Counted from the stretch's first letter, positions 10,087 through 19,714 are shown. The stretch: DNA of 32,961 nt from Pseudolactococcus plantarum (GCA_030454995.1 JAKDQI010000005.1:1-32961), one strand, 5' to 3'. Notes: generated from the letters alone by a model not told the origin. Translations and numbers: made by a program.

Positions 10087-10147
10087 ATTATAACACGTTC
10101 ACAGCTCAACCTTCAACGCAATCAAGGATTCAGTTTCAGTTTCTTAA

Positions 10148-10177
10148 TCAATAAAAAAAGACTTCATAAGCCTTTTT
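10148..10177 (-). terminator. Probable intrinsic terminator of the ABC ATPase-permease gene
   Basis: Minus strand AAAAAGGCTTATGAAGTCTTTTTTT hairpin just after the stop codon. Confidence 0.6.
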
Positions 10178-10185
10178 TCAAATTT

Positions 10186-12180
10186 TTAATCGTTTGATAA
10201 TGCTTCAATTGGATTGAGTGATGCAGCTTTACCAGCAGGCATCAAACTAGCAAACAAGGCAATGATGATTGCGATGATAATGCTACCGATGACAGCTCCA
10301 GCAGATACTTGAATAATACTGTACTTATCAAGTAAGTTACTTACTGCTGAGTTAACAACTGCTTGTCCGATGAAAGCAACGATGATCCCTAAGACTGCAG
10401 AGGCTAGACCTAAGATAATCGTTTCAACTACGAATAATGAACGAATATCACGTTTACGGGCGCCTAAAGCGCGAAGGATACCAATTTCTTTTGTTCTTTC
10501 AGCGACTGACATATAAGTTGTCGCGATAATCATCATCAAACTAACTAATAGTGAAATACCAGCAATCATAGCTAATACAATCGTTACGATAGACGTAATT
10601 GTATTAATTGGCTCTAAAACAGTACCAACTGAGAAGGTCACAAAATCTTTTTTGCCATTTGTTTTAAGAGATTGAATTTTCTTAACCACGCTATCTACAT
10701 TATGACTATCGTCAATCGTGGGCACGATATAGTTAGGTTCACTCACAAGACCTTTATCTTTAAAGACTTGTGACACTGTTTTAAAATTCATCGTTAGCGC
10801 ATTAGTTGCAGCATTCCCTTTGATGACACCAGAAACTTTGAGGTCTTGAACAATATCAACTTCTTTTCCAGCTGTATCAGCCATCTTATAGCTAACATGA
10901 ATCGTTTTGCCAACTAATTTTTTCCAATTTGATTTATCCCATTTTTTTGCAAATGTATCTGTGACAACCACTTCGTTTTGTCCTGGTTTTTCACCAGTTA
11001 AGAGTGAGCTATCTGTATTCATATCTGTCCAGGTTTGGAGTTGTCTAAAAGGTTCTTTTACAGTACCAATAGTTGCCTCTAAATTAGCTGGTATCACATT
11101 AAAGCCTTTTTCAACTTTTTTAACATGATCTAATTTAGCGACTTTATCAACCAGTGTATCTGTAATAGCTGTTTTTTCACTATTAACAATCATCGACTGT
11201 TGACTTTCACCCATGGCTTCATCATTTTTCTTGTTATTATCTTCTGTCACACGTTTCATGACAAGTGGTACGTTTGGATTAGCTAGATCTGTAACCATCT
11301 TATTCATATAGCCTTTAGCACCATTACCTAAACCTAGGAAAAACATGACAGAGAATAAGCCGATGGCAACACCAATCATAATCATCAAATTTTGTTTCCA
11401 GTTATGTAGAAAGTGTTGTGAAGCCATTCTTGTTTTAGCAGAAAATGACAGTGTTTTTGTTTTAAAGTCACGTGCTTTTTCAACTGCTGGGTAAGCCGGT
11501 TTGATCCGCTCATCAGACGTTACTTGTCCATCTGCCAAATGTACAATTCTTGTCCCGTGATCTGCCACTTCTTGCGAGTGTGTCACCACGATAACTGTTT
11601 TACCACTTTTAGCAATATCTGATAGAATCGTTAACACATCTTTTGTATTTTGTGAATCAAGTGCACCAGTTGGCTCATCTGCGATAATAATATCCGGATC
11701 GTTAGCGAGTGCGCGTGCAATCGCAACACGTTGCTTTTGTCCTCCTGATAACTGATTTGGATTTTTCTTTTTATGCTCGAACAATCCTACTTGTTTTAAA
11801 AGTGCTTCAGCTTTTTGTATTTGTTCTTTATGAGAAAGGTTGGTCATCTTAAGTGAAATCAAGACATTATCTATAACGCTAAGATAGCTAACCAAGTTAA
11901 AAGATTGAAAAATGAATCCGACAGTATCTCTTCGATACTCATCCATCGACTTCTCTTTTTTATCAGCTTGCTTTACACCATTCACGATGACTTCGCCATC
12001 ATACTTGCGATCCAGTCCCCCTATGATATTCATTAAGGTTGACTTACCACCACCAGATTCACCAAGAATAGAGACAAAATCACCTTTGTCAAAACTTAGG
12101 TTAATCCCTTTTAGCACTGGAAATTCCTCTTTACCAAGAAAATATGATTTCCTAATGTTGTTTAATGTTAAAATTGTCAT
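10186..12180 (-). CDS. Fused ABC transporter ATP-binding/permease, MacB-like
   Basis: N-terminal ATPase (GESGGGKST, LSGGQKQRVAIARAL, IIIADEPTGALD) fused to MacB_PCD/FtsX permease (EIGILRALGARKRDIRSLF). Confidence 0.93.
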   Translation of the reverse strand: MTILTLNNIRKSYFLGKEEFPVLKGINLSFDKGDFVSILGESGGGKSTLMNIIGGLDRKYDGEVIVNGVKQADKKEKSMDEYRRDTVGFIFQSFNLVSYLSVIDNVLISLKMTNLSHKEQIQKAEALLKQVGLFEHKKKNPNQLSGGQKQRVAIARALANDPDIIIADEPTGALDSQNTKDVLTILSDIAKSGKTVIVVTHSQEVADHGTRIVHLADGQVTSDERIKPAYPAVEKARDFKTKTLSFSAKTRMASQHFLHNWKQNLMIMIGVAIGLFSVMFFLGLGNGAKGYMNKMVTDLANPNVPLVMKRVTEDNNKKNDEAMGESQQSMIVNSEKTAITDTLVDKVAKLDHVKKVEKGFNVIPANLEATIGTVKEPFRQLQTWTDMNTDSSLLTGEKPGQNEVVVTDTFAKKWDKSNWKKLVGKTIHVSYKMADTAGKEVDIVQDLKVSGVIKGNAATNALTMNFKTVSQVFKDKGLVSEPNYIVPTIDDSHNVDSVVKKIQSLKTNGKKDFVTFSVGTVLEPINTITSIVTIVLAMIAGISLLVSLMMIIATTYMSVAERTKEIGILRALGARKRDIRSLFVVETIILGLASAVLGIIVAFIGQAVVNSAVSNLLDKYSIIQVSAGAVIGSIIIAIIIALFASLMPAGKAASLNPIEALSND

Positions 12181-12312
12181 GAATATGACCTTCCCTTTTC
12201 TAAAATGACTTTCTCATTTATTGTAAATCTTTTTCAGTAAATTTTCATGGGTCTAAAGGCCTATTTTTTCATTTTTATAAAGACCAGATCATCTCTTTAG
12301 GGTTAAATTACT

Positions 12313-12627
12313 TCAACTTATCAAACGTAAACAGGCCATGATAACTACACCAGTCATGACAGATAACATTAAAGACTTTCGAAAGTAACCGACCAAAAAT
12401 GAAGGAATCATGGCTAAAGTTCGCATCCAATCAAGCGTTGGCAGACTTCCCTGATGCAAGATCAGTAATTCGGATACTAACAAACTCGTCATCATCGATA
12501 AGGATAAATAAGTTAAAAACCGTTTGAAAAATGGGGGAAATTGAATCGCTTTAGCTAGTGGAAAAGGGACAACTCTGATTATCCAAGTAATAATGACACT
12601 AAATAACAAAGTAAGATAAAAATACAT
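12313..12627 (-). CDS. azlD: Branched-chain amino acid transport protein AzlD
   Basis: 104-aa, multi-TM, start overlaps the AzlC stop (TGATG); SD GGAGG inside the azlC end. Confidence 0.85.
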   Translation of the reverse strand: MYFYLTLLFSVIITWIIRVVPFPLAKAIQFPPFFKRFLTYLSLSMMTSLLVSELLILHQGSLPTLDWMRTLAMIPSFLVGYFRKSLMLSVMTGVVIMACLRLIS

Positions 12628-13352
12628 CAGGCTACCTCCATCTTATCCTGCTTAGGCGATGTTAATAAAGCACCCATCAAAGCACCTATAACCGTAGAAA
12701 TCAACACAGCTAGGTAACTAGAAACCCATATCCCCATAAAGAAATAAATGAGTGTAGCGGCAATTATAACCGTGAATACTACCGATAATTTTTCATGCGT
12801 CACCATCGAATCTATCGTCAAGGCTAGTAGGCCGATAAACATGGCAACTAGCGCATAATCAATACCGTATTTTTCTGGATTTGGGATTAAGCTACCTAAA
12901 GCTGTAACGATAACTGTTGATAGTACCCATGTCAAGTAACTCATCACATTTACACCATGCATCCATAGCACTGTCATAGGTGATCGCTTTGCCTGTTCTA
13001 GTGTTAACAAGCCAAATGATTCATCTGTGATAAATGAACCCATCAGTAAACCAGATATCAGAGATTGCTTTGGAAATGCTTGGCTAGCAGCTAAACTTTG
13101 TAAAAACATCCTAAAATTCACGAGAAATACAGTCAAAACCATGATAGAAATTGGCGTATTAACTGCCATCATCGCAACGATAATAAACTGTGATGCACCC
13201 GCATATAAGAAAGCTGATAGACAAAATACTTGCCAAACACTATAGCCTTGCGCACTAGCTACAATACCGAAAGCTGCACCAATACTAATATAGCCCAAAC
13301 TAACTGGAATAGCTGAACGCACACCATCCCAAAATGTCACCTTATTTTTCAT
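12627..13352 (-). CDS. azlC: Branched-chain amino acid permease AzlC
   Basis: SLGYISIGAAFGIVASAQGYS...FVLYAGASQF-type AzlC protein; start revised to MKNKVTFWDG after SD TAGGAG. Confidence 0.9.
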   Translation of the reverse strand: MKNKVTFWDGVRSAIPVSLGYISIGAAFGIVASAQGYSVWQVFCLSAFLYAGASQFIIVAMMAVNTPISIMVLTVFLVNFRMFLQSLAASQAFPKQSLISGLLMGSFITDESFGLLTLEQAKRSPMTVLWMHGVNVMSYLTWVLSTVIVTALGSLIPNPEKYGIDYALVAMFIGLLALTIDSMVTHEKLSVVFTVIIAATLIYFFMGIWVSSYLAVLISTVIGALMGALLTSPKQDKMEVA

Positions 13353-13521
13353 CTCTAAACTCCTAAAGTGTAATAGGCCTATTTTAACATATTTCAACTA
13401 TTTGTACTGCTGTATTCTTTTTATTAAACATACTACCATACTACAAAATGAATCTTCAATAACTCATACAAAACTCTAAAAGTTTAGATTACTAACCATA
13501 TAAGGTTAATAGTTCTAAACT

Positions 13522-13560
13522 ATCAAAAGGGCATACCTAGATCAGGTATACCTTTTTGAT
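13522..13560 (-). terminator. Hairpin/terminator downstream of the ABC permease gene
   Basis: 17-nt arms ATCAAAAGGGCATACCT/AGGTATACCTTTTTGAT with 2 mismatches (G-U possible). Confidence 0.6.
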
Positions 13561-13642
13561 ATCATTGTGAGATAGCTTTGAGTTAGTGGTAAGTTATTAA
13601 ATAATTTTTAGTATTTTATCTTGATACAAACATTTCTATCTG

Positions 13643-16444
13643 CTATTCGACAGATTTTAAAGCCTCTAACATATCAACTTTCTGAATTTTATGATTCATA
13701 ATTACCATAATAATTAAAGAAAATATGATAGTAAGCAACACTGAAATTAATAAATTAAGCGGAGATAAACCTGGTGCTACCATAGCTGTTGAAGGAGGTA
13801 GCACACGCATGATATAACTATGAAATAGATAACCTACGAAAAGGCCAAACGATATACCAACACCCGTTAGAATATTAGCTTCTCGGTAAATATACATTAA
13901 TACCTCTTTAGGATAAAATCCTAGCACTTTTAGTGTTGATAATTCTCTAATCCGCTCACTAACATTAATATTGATCAGCGTATAAAGTACAACCATTGAT
14001 AACATAGAAGCTGCAACAACAATGACTATTATCATATTATTCAAATTATCTAAAATATTTGTAATCGTCGACTTCACGTCTTCTGATTGAATAGTACCAA
14101 GACTTGCATTTAACGCATTAAACTCAACTGAAAAGTGATTAACTGATTTCCTAGACTTATCTTTTAAATTGATTAAATAGGCATTATTAGATTCCGTTGA
14201 TCCAACTTCCGATTTATAATAAGTTTTGTCCATATAAATGTAATGTCCCGCAAACATTTGAGTAATTTTTGCAATTTTTATTTGATGTGATTGTCCATTG
14301 ATATCATATATCGTTAGATTATCGCCAACGTTAACCCCTTCAATCTTAGCTAATTTTTCTGATACAATAGCACCTGAATCATCTAATTTCAGAGGATTTT
14401 TCGTTCTATAATCTTTAAGTGCAGTATATTGAGAAAACATATCAATTTCATTTGGAACAATTAAGGAAACTTTCTGCTTAACTGCTTCTCCTTTTTTCTT
14501 AGTATATACCGAATCAAAGTATACTCCTGTGCTACGTTTCACTTCATTTTTATCTGTAACAATACTAGCAATGTCTGAAATATTTTTTCCAGAGTCTTTA
14601 GGATTATAAAGCGCAATCACATCATACTTCGTGATCTTACCAAACTGTTGTTTAACTATCGAATCTAGTGATTGACGAATGCCAAATCCTGTAATCATCA
14701 AAGCAATTGCACCTGATATACCAATTATCGTCATAAACATTCTACTTTTATATCGGAAAAGGTTTCTTGCTGTAACCTTATGCGAAAAGCTCATACGTTG
14801 CCAAATTGGTGTTATATTTTCTAAAAATATCCTTGAGCCATCTTTGGGTGGTTTGGGGACCATTAAAGTAGCAGGAAGTTCTTTTAGTTCTTTTTTAGCA
14901 GCCAGCCATGATGCCAGAACAGTTGACAACAGTGCGATTAGTAAGGCTAATAAAATGAACCAGGGATGCAAACTCAGCATCAAATCAGTAAAAGTAAAGT
15001 TCGCCGAATAAGCTCTAAAAACAATTCGAGGTAATACGATTAACCCTAATAGACTACCAAAAAATATTCCTAAGAGGGCTGTTGCACCACTGTACAAAAG
15101 AAATTCTCTCATCACTGCAAGTTTGGAATACCCAAAAGCGCGTAAACTTCCCATTTCTATCCTTTTTTCTTCAACCATTCTTCTCATAGTTGTAAAACTG
15201 ACGAGAATCGCAATGATAAAGAATAATATAGGAAATGTTTTCCCTAAGGCATCTATGCGCTCTGTATCTTCACCGTAAGTATTATAGCCATCATTATAAT
15301 CATTACGATTTTGAATGAGTAGTGATATATGATTTATTGCTTTTTTACTCTCCTGTGCCTCTTGTACTTTTTTTTCTAACTCTAAAAGCTGCGCTTTATT
15401 ATTATCAAGTGACTTAATCTGTTCATTTAGCAGATTTTCTCTCTGAGCTAATGCTTGCTTTTGATAATCTAGAATGCCTTGTTTTTCATTAAGATTTGCT
15501 ATAAGACCCGTTTGTTGCTGTTGCCTTGCCTTATTCATATTTTCATCAAGTACAGTCTGCTGCTCTAGGAGTGCTAACCTACTTTCGTTTAGTTCTTTTT
15601 GGCTACTTTCAAGTTGTTGTTGTGCTTGACTAAGTCTAATTTTCGCTTCTGTAATTTTTTTATTACCGGTTAATATTTGTTTATCAACTTCTTGATTTAA
15701 TGTTTCTATACGTGATGCATTGTGTCTATTTAACTGTTTTTGTAAAGCATTAACGAGATCAGAAGATTGTTTCTCATATTTATCTGAATAAGCTTTCCCA
15801 TTCAGGTTTTCCAAAGATAATCGAGCAAAATCTGGTTGTGCAGTGTTAAATAGTTCTTGTTTGACATACGCAAATCCAGCTAATGTCCCATCCCCTATAC
15901 GGGTCATCCCAATGCTATCTTTTTTCAAGTATTCTGGAGAGGTTGCAAATCCTACTATTGTTAGCTCAGAATTTCTTATTGCTAAACTCTGAGTAGGTTT
16001 CGGTGCTTTAAGGTTTAGTTTATCACCTATTTTATATGTACTTTTTAAGCCATCACTCAAGACTATTTCAGAAGTATTGTGGGGTTTTCTTCCCTGAGTT
16101 AAAGTGATCTTTGATAAAGTATCTGGTAAACTCTCAATTCTTAAAGCACGTGAATTACTCCCTAATAAGATATCTATTGTATGACCATATTCTATCTTTT
16201 GTATTTCTTTAAGTTTATTCAGATAAGCCTGAGTTTCTGCTGAAATCGGTACTGTGGACGTCACTTTTGCATCTGCTAAATTAGATGTTTCATAGACACT
16301 TTGAGCTGTTTGCCTCATATTTGATCCGGTGACATTTAGCCCAATTAATACAAATACTCCCAATGTTAGAAGCGCCGATACTGAAAAGAACCTGCCTATA
16401 GATTGTTTAAATTCACGTCTAATATTTTTATATATCGTCTTCAA
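13643..16444 (-). CDS. ABC transporter permease with two FtsX domains and an extracytoplasmic coiled coil
   Basis: 933 aa; two FtsX-like modules (KRIEMGSLRAFGYSKLAVMREF, ERIRELSTLKVLGFYPKEVLMYI); heptad-like Q/E/L-rich stretch between TM1 and TM2. Confidence 0.92.
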   Translation of the reverse strand: MKTIYKNIRREFKQSIGRFFSVSALLTLGVFVLIGLNVTGSNMRQTAQSVYETSNLADAKVTSTVPISAETQAYLNKLKEIQKIEYGHTIDILLGSNSRALRIESLPDTLSKITLTQGRKPHNTSEIVLSDGLKSTYKIGDKLNLKAPKPTQSLAIRNSELTIVGFATSPEYLKKDSIGMTRIGDGTLAGFAYVKQELFNTAQPDFARLSLENLNGKAYSDKYEKQSSDLVNALQKQLNRHNASRIETLNQEVDKQILTGNKKITEAKIRLSQAQQQLESSQKELNESRLALLEQQTVLDENMNKARQQQQTGLIANLNEKQGILDYQKQALAQRENLLNEQIKSLDNNKAQLLELEKKVQEAQESKKAINHISLLIQNRNDYNDGYNTYGEDTERIDALGKTFPILFFIIAILVSFTTMRRMVEEKRIEMGSLRAFGYSKLAVMREFLLYSGATALLGIFFGSLLGLIVLPRIVFRAYSANFTFTDLMLSLHPWFILLALLIALLSTVLASWLAAKKELKELPATLMVPKPPKDGSRIFLENITPIWQRMSFSHKVTARNLFRYKSRMFMTIIGISGAIALMITGFGIRQSLDSIVKQQFGKITKYDVIALYNPKDSGKNISDIASIVTDKNEVKRSTGVYFDSVYTKKKGEAVKQKVSLIVPNEIDMFSQYTALKDYRTKNPLKLDDSGAIVSEKLAKIEGVNVGDNLTIYDINGQSHQIKIAKITQMFAGHYIYMDKTYYKSEVGSTESNNAYLINLKDKSRKSVNHFSVEFNALNASLGTIQSEDVKSTITNILDNLNNMIIVIVVAASMLSMVVLYTLININVSERIRELSTLKVLGFYPKEVLMYIYREANILTGVGISFGLFVGYLFHSYIMRVLPPSTAMVAPGLSPLNLLISVLLTIIFSLIIMVIMNHKIQKVDMLEALKSVE

Positions 16445-16454
16445 TTTCTACTCT

Positions 16455-17159
16455 TTACCATTCTAGATTCTTTACTGGAACCGGATTAACATTATAAGTA
16501 TCAAGCTTAATTTTACCATCTGCCATTTCTATTACATGGTCAGCCATAGGTTTTAATAGACTATTATGAGTCACAATGATTACATTTTTTTGATACTTAC
16601 GTGTGAAATCTTGGAATAATTGCAATATTTTCTTTCCCGTTTTATAGTCAAGGGCACCAGTTGGTTCGTAGGCCAATAATATATCTGGATTTTTAGCCAA
16701 AGCTCTGGCGATAGCGACTCTCTGCTGTTCTCCTCCTGATAATTGCGCTGGAAAATTATTAGCACGATCTGCAAGACCAACTGATTTCAAGGCTTCTAGT
16801 GCATCTATTGGCTGGTCAACAATTTCTGAAGCTAGCTCAACATTTTCAATCGTAGTCAAATTTTGCACTAAGTTATAAAACTGGAAAACAAAGCCAACCT
16901 GTTTACGTCTATAAGTTGTTAATCCATTGCTATCAAGTGCTTCCAGTGCTACACCATTAACATTAACTGATCCACTGGTAATGGCGTCCATCCCCCCCAA
17001 TAAATTTAATAAAGTAGATTTTCCAGCTCCTGATGCACCTAAGATAATCGTCAACTCTCCAGGTGCTATGTCAAAATTAAGATCTTTATTTGCAATTACA
17101 GCATTATCTCCACTCCCATAAATTTTAACGCCATTTTTTACAGTTATAAATTGTGTCAT
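16455..17159 (-). CDS. ABC transporter ATP-binding protein with Walker B Asp-to-Tyr substitution
   Basis: Walker A GASGAGKST, Q-loop FQFYNL, signature LSGGEQQRVAIARAL, H-loop IIVTHN intact; Walker B reads ILLAYEPTGALD. Confidence 0.9.
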   Translation of the reverse strand: MTQFITVKNGVKIYGSGDNAVIANKDLNFDIAPGELTIILGASGAGKSTLLNLLGGMDAITSGSVNVNGVALEALDSNGLTTYRRKQVGFVFQFYNLVQNLTTIENVELASEIVDQPIDALEALKSVGLADRANNFPAQLSGGEQQRVAIARALAKNPDILLAYEPTGALDYKTGKKILQLFQDFTRKYQKNVIIVTHNSLLKPMADHVIEMADGKIKLDTYNVNPVPVKNLEW

Positions 17160-17186
17160 TGTTTTTTCTCCTATAATTAATTATAA

Positions 17187-17201
17187 TGAACAATGTGTTC
17201 A
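17187..17201. promoter_or_regulatory. Candidate TetR-family operator
   Basis: TGAACA-atg-TGTTCA inverted repeat in the divergent intergenic region, next to a TATAAT-like -10 for the ABC operon. Confidence 0.6.
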
Positions 17202-17285
17202 CTAATATTAAAACACAGGCATACGCTATTTCAATGTACAGACAATAAAATAATGTTGACTGTTTAGAAAGGTTTGTTAAATTCA

Positions 17286-17891
17286 ATGACGAAACATGAC
17301 GAACAAAAAAATAGAACAAATGATATGATTATTAATACGTTATTATCACTAGGTGATACCAAACCATTGTCTAAAATATCGGTAAGTGATATCACTAAAC
17401 ATGCAAAAATAAATCGTGGCACCTTCTACTTACATTATGAAAGTAAAGAAGATCTCGTAGCATACCTGGAGTCAAAACTACTTGATGGTATTCATCAGAT
17501 TATCGATCAAAATATCGAAATGACAATGGATCGCTCGTTTTTTTTAGAAGGAAAAATATATCCTGTGATTATTTTGTTAATCGAGTTCATTTTTGATAAT
17601 CAAAAATTGTTCAAATTATTGCTAAATTCAAATACCAGTATATTATTTAGAGATTCTGTTAAAGTACTCTTACAAGATATTATTAAACAGTCATTGCAAC
17701 TATCACGGCAAATTAAAAAAGAGGTACCTGATATACCTGATTCCTACGCTTTTGACATCATTTCTACCACTATTTTAGCAATCTCAATGAAATGGCTTGA
17801 GAATACTGATGAAATAACTCCTGATAAAGTAGCAAGATTAATGATGAGCTCACTCTTTTTATCACCTTACCAAATGCTCGGTTTTGACTAA
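17286..17891 (+). CDS. TetR/AcrR family transcriptional regulator
   Basis: N-terminal HTH (ISVSDITKHAKINRGTFYLHYESKEDLV); start at ATG 17286 preferred over TTG 17274. Confidence 0.92.
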   Translation: MTKHDEQKNRTNDMIINTLLSLGDTKPLSKISVSDITKHAKINRGTFYLHYESKEDLVAYLESKLLDGIHQIIDQNIEMTMDRSFFLEGKIYPVIILLIEFIFDNQKLFKLLLNSNTSILFRDSVKVLLQDIIKQSLQLSRQIKKEVPDIPDSYAFDIISTTILAISMKWLENTDEITPDKVARLMMSSLFLSPYQMLGFD

Positions 17892-18017
17892 TTCGTTAAG
17901 TCCATATTATTATCAAATTTAGATAGTTTAGTATGGTATATATAGCGGACATTATCATATAGAATTTCTCGCTAGTTTTTTGCCACTTTCTTGCCCCTTT
18001 TAATAAAAATTAAAAAC

Positions 18018-18060
18018 AAAAAAGCCCTAAGGCCTTTAAAAATAAAGGGCTAGGGCTTTT
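18018..18060 (-). terminator. rpsD intrinsic terminator
   Basis: Minus strand AAAAGCCCTAGCCCTTTATTTTTAAAGGCCTTAGGGCTTTTTTG. Confidence 0.88.
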
Positions 18061-18066
18061 ATGATA

Positions 18067-18678
18067 TTACATTTGTTTATTGTAGTATTCAACGATAAGT
18101 GCTTCGTTGATTTCTGGGTTGATTTCGTCACGTTCTGGTAAACGTGTGAATGTACCTTCAAGTTTATCAGCATCAAAAGTGATAAAGCTTGGACGTCCAA
18201 CAGTTGCTTCAACAGCTTCAAGGATTGCTGGTACTTTGATTGATTTTTCGCGAACTGAAATCACATCACCTGTGTTTACACGGTATGATGGGATATCAAC
18301 ACGCGAACCGTTAACCAAGATATGACCGTGGTTAACGAATTGACGTGCTTGACGACGAGTTGTTGCTAAACCAAGACGGAAAACAACGTTATCAAGACGA
18401 CGTTCAAGAAGTAACATGAAGTTAAAACCAAGTGTTCCTTCTTTAGCTTTCGTTGCTTGAACAAACAAGTTACGGAATTGACGTTCAGAGATACCGTAAG
18501 TAAAACGAAGTTTTTGTTTTTCAGCCAATTGCAAACCGTACTCAGATAGTTTAGAGCGGTTGTTTGGACCGTGTTGACCTGGTACGTAGTTACGACGTGA
18601 AATTTCTTTACCAGTACCTGTAAGTGATACGCCTAAACGACGTGATTGTTTCCATGATGGACCTGTATAACGTGACAT
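18067..18678 (-). CDS. rpsD: 30S ribosomal protein S4
   Basis: [25 protein letters not shown]...; start corrected to 18678 after SD AAGGAG; the ORF-track extension is leader RNA. Confidence 0.98.
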   Translation of the reverse strand: MSRYTGPSWKQSRRLGVSLTGTGKEISRRNYVPGQHGPNNRSKLSEYGLQLAEKQKLRFTYGISERQFRNLFVQATKAKEGTLGFNFMLLLERRLDNVVFRLGLATTRRQARQFVNHGHILVNGSRVDIPSYRVNTGDVISVREKSIKVPAILEAVEATVGRPSFITFDADKLEGTFTRLPERDEINPEINEALIVEYYNKQM

Positions 18679-18824
18679 GAATATGTCTCCTTCAAAAATA
18701 ATATTTGAAGAGCATGATTTGGCAAGCTTCCGGTTCGTGCATATCCAGTTCGCCTCACAGCTTTGGTTACTTGGTAACACTGAATATGTTGACGATGCCC
18801 TATCTCGCGGCTGCATAACTCAAC
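18679..18824 (-). promoter_or_regulatory. rpsD 5' leader, candidate S4 autoregulatory RNA
   Basis: About 145-nt structured leader between the promoter and SD; several inverted repeats, including CTTCAAA...TTTGAAG touching the SD. Confidence 0.6.
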
Positions 18825-18830
18825 CTTATC

Positions 18831-18859
18831 AGTATATCATTATTCCACTAATCTGTCAA
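18831..18859 (-). promoter_or_regulatory. rpsD promoter
   Basis: TTGACA (18854-18859) - 17 bp - TATACT (18831-18836), overlapping the 3' end of the upstream methyltransferase gene. Confidence 0.85.
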
Positions 18860-19582
18860 GGAGAACATTAAAATACCTGCTGCTACGGCAACATTTAAAG
18901 ATTCTGCTTGACCTGGCATAGAGATGTGAGCTAAGATATCCGCAACATTCGCTGTTTCATTCATAATACCTGATCCCTCATTTCCCATAATCAAGGCAAA
19001 GTTTTCAGGTGTCTTAATCGTCTTATAGTCTACTGATTGATCCGATAAGGTTGTCGCAATCACTGTGACATCTTCATCTGCTAATTGTTGATAAAACGTG
19101 GTCGCATCTACATCTTGAAAAACTGGTAAATGAAACTGTGAGCCTTGCATGGTTCGAAGAACTTTTGGTGAATATATATCTGCACTACCTTTAGTTAACA
19201 CTACACCAGAGAACCCTGCAGCATCTGCAGTACGGATCATCGTCCCAACATTCCCCGGGTCTTGCACATTTTCTAAAATGAGTAATTTTGTAAATAAACT
19301 AGGCACTAGTTGATGAGATGGTAAACTAACTTCTGTTACAATCCCTTGAGGCGTTTCAGCATCCGATAAAAATTTCATTACCTCATCAGATACAAGTGTC
19401 ACATCTGGTAAATGACTGAATTTTTCTGTCACAAAAACTTGCTTAATCTCAAAATCAGATCGACAAGCTTCTTCATATAAATGGACACCTTCTACTAAAT
19501 AAGTATCGACTCTGTTTTTTTTCTTGTAAAGTTTTTTCGCAGTTTTGATGCGTGTATTATCTTTTGATGTGATCATTTCCAT
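18848..19582 (-). CDS. TrmH/SpoU family rRNA/tRNA 2'-O-methyltransferase
   Basis: EMITSKDNTRIKTAKKLYKKK..., LILENVQDPGNVGTMIRTADAAGF, IMGNEGSGI, ISMPGQAESLNVAVAAGILMF; start set at 19582 or 19576. Confidence 0.93.
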   Translation of the reverse strand: MEMITSKDNTRIKTAKKLYKKKNRVDTYLVEGVHLYEEACRSDFEIKQVFVTEKFSHLPDVTLVSDEVMKFLSDAETPQGIVTEVSLPSHQLVPSLFTKLLILENVQDPGNVGTMIRTADAAGFSGVVLTKGSADIYSPKVLRTMQGSQFHLPVFQDVDATTFYQQLADEDVTVIATTLSDQSVDYKTIKTPENFALIMGNEGSGIMNETANVADILAHISMPGQAESLNVAVAAGILMFSLTD

Positions 19583-19588
19583 TGCTCC

Positions 19589-19618
19589 ATTATATCTGTA
19601 ATACAGCGTTACTGTCAA
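19589..19618 (-). promoter_or_regulatory. Promoter of the TrmH-family gene
   Basis: TTGACA (19613-19618) - 18 bp - TATAAT (19589-19594). Confidence 0.8.
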
Positions 19619-19663
19619 CAGGTATCCTCATCAATAACACGATAAGAACCATTATTTTCTAGA

Positions 19664-19708
19664 TAAAAAAACTTGCTAAAGTGAATCGCCTTCCCTAAAG
19701 CAAGATAT
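19664..19708 (-). terminator. Intrinsic terminator of pnuC
   Basis: Minus strand CTTGCT...AGCAAG followed by TTTTTTTAT. Confidence 0.65.
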
Positions 19709-19714
19709 TTATTT

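Noticed and set aside
18679-18816. N-terminal 46-aa extension of S4 in the ORF track
   Set aside because: Region is the rpsD 5' leader; the S4 start MSRYTGPSW has a clear SD at 18687-18692
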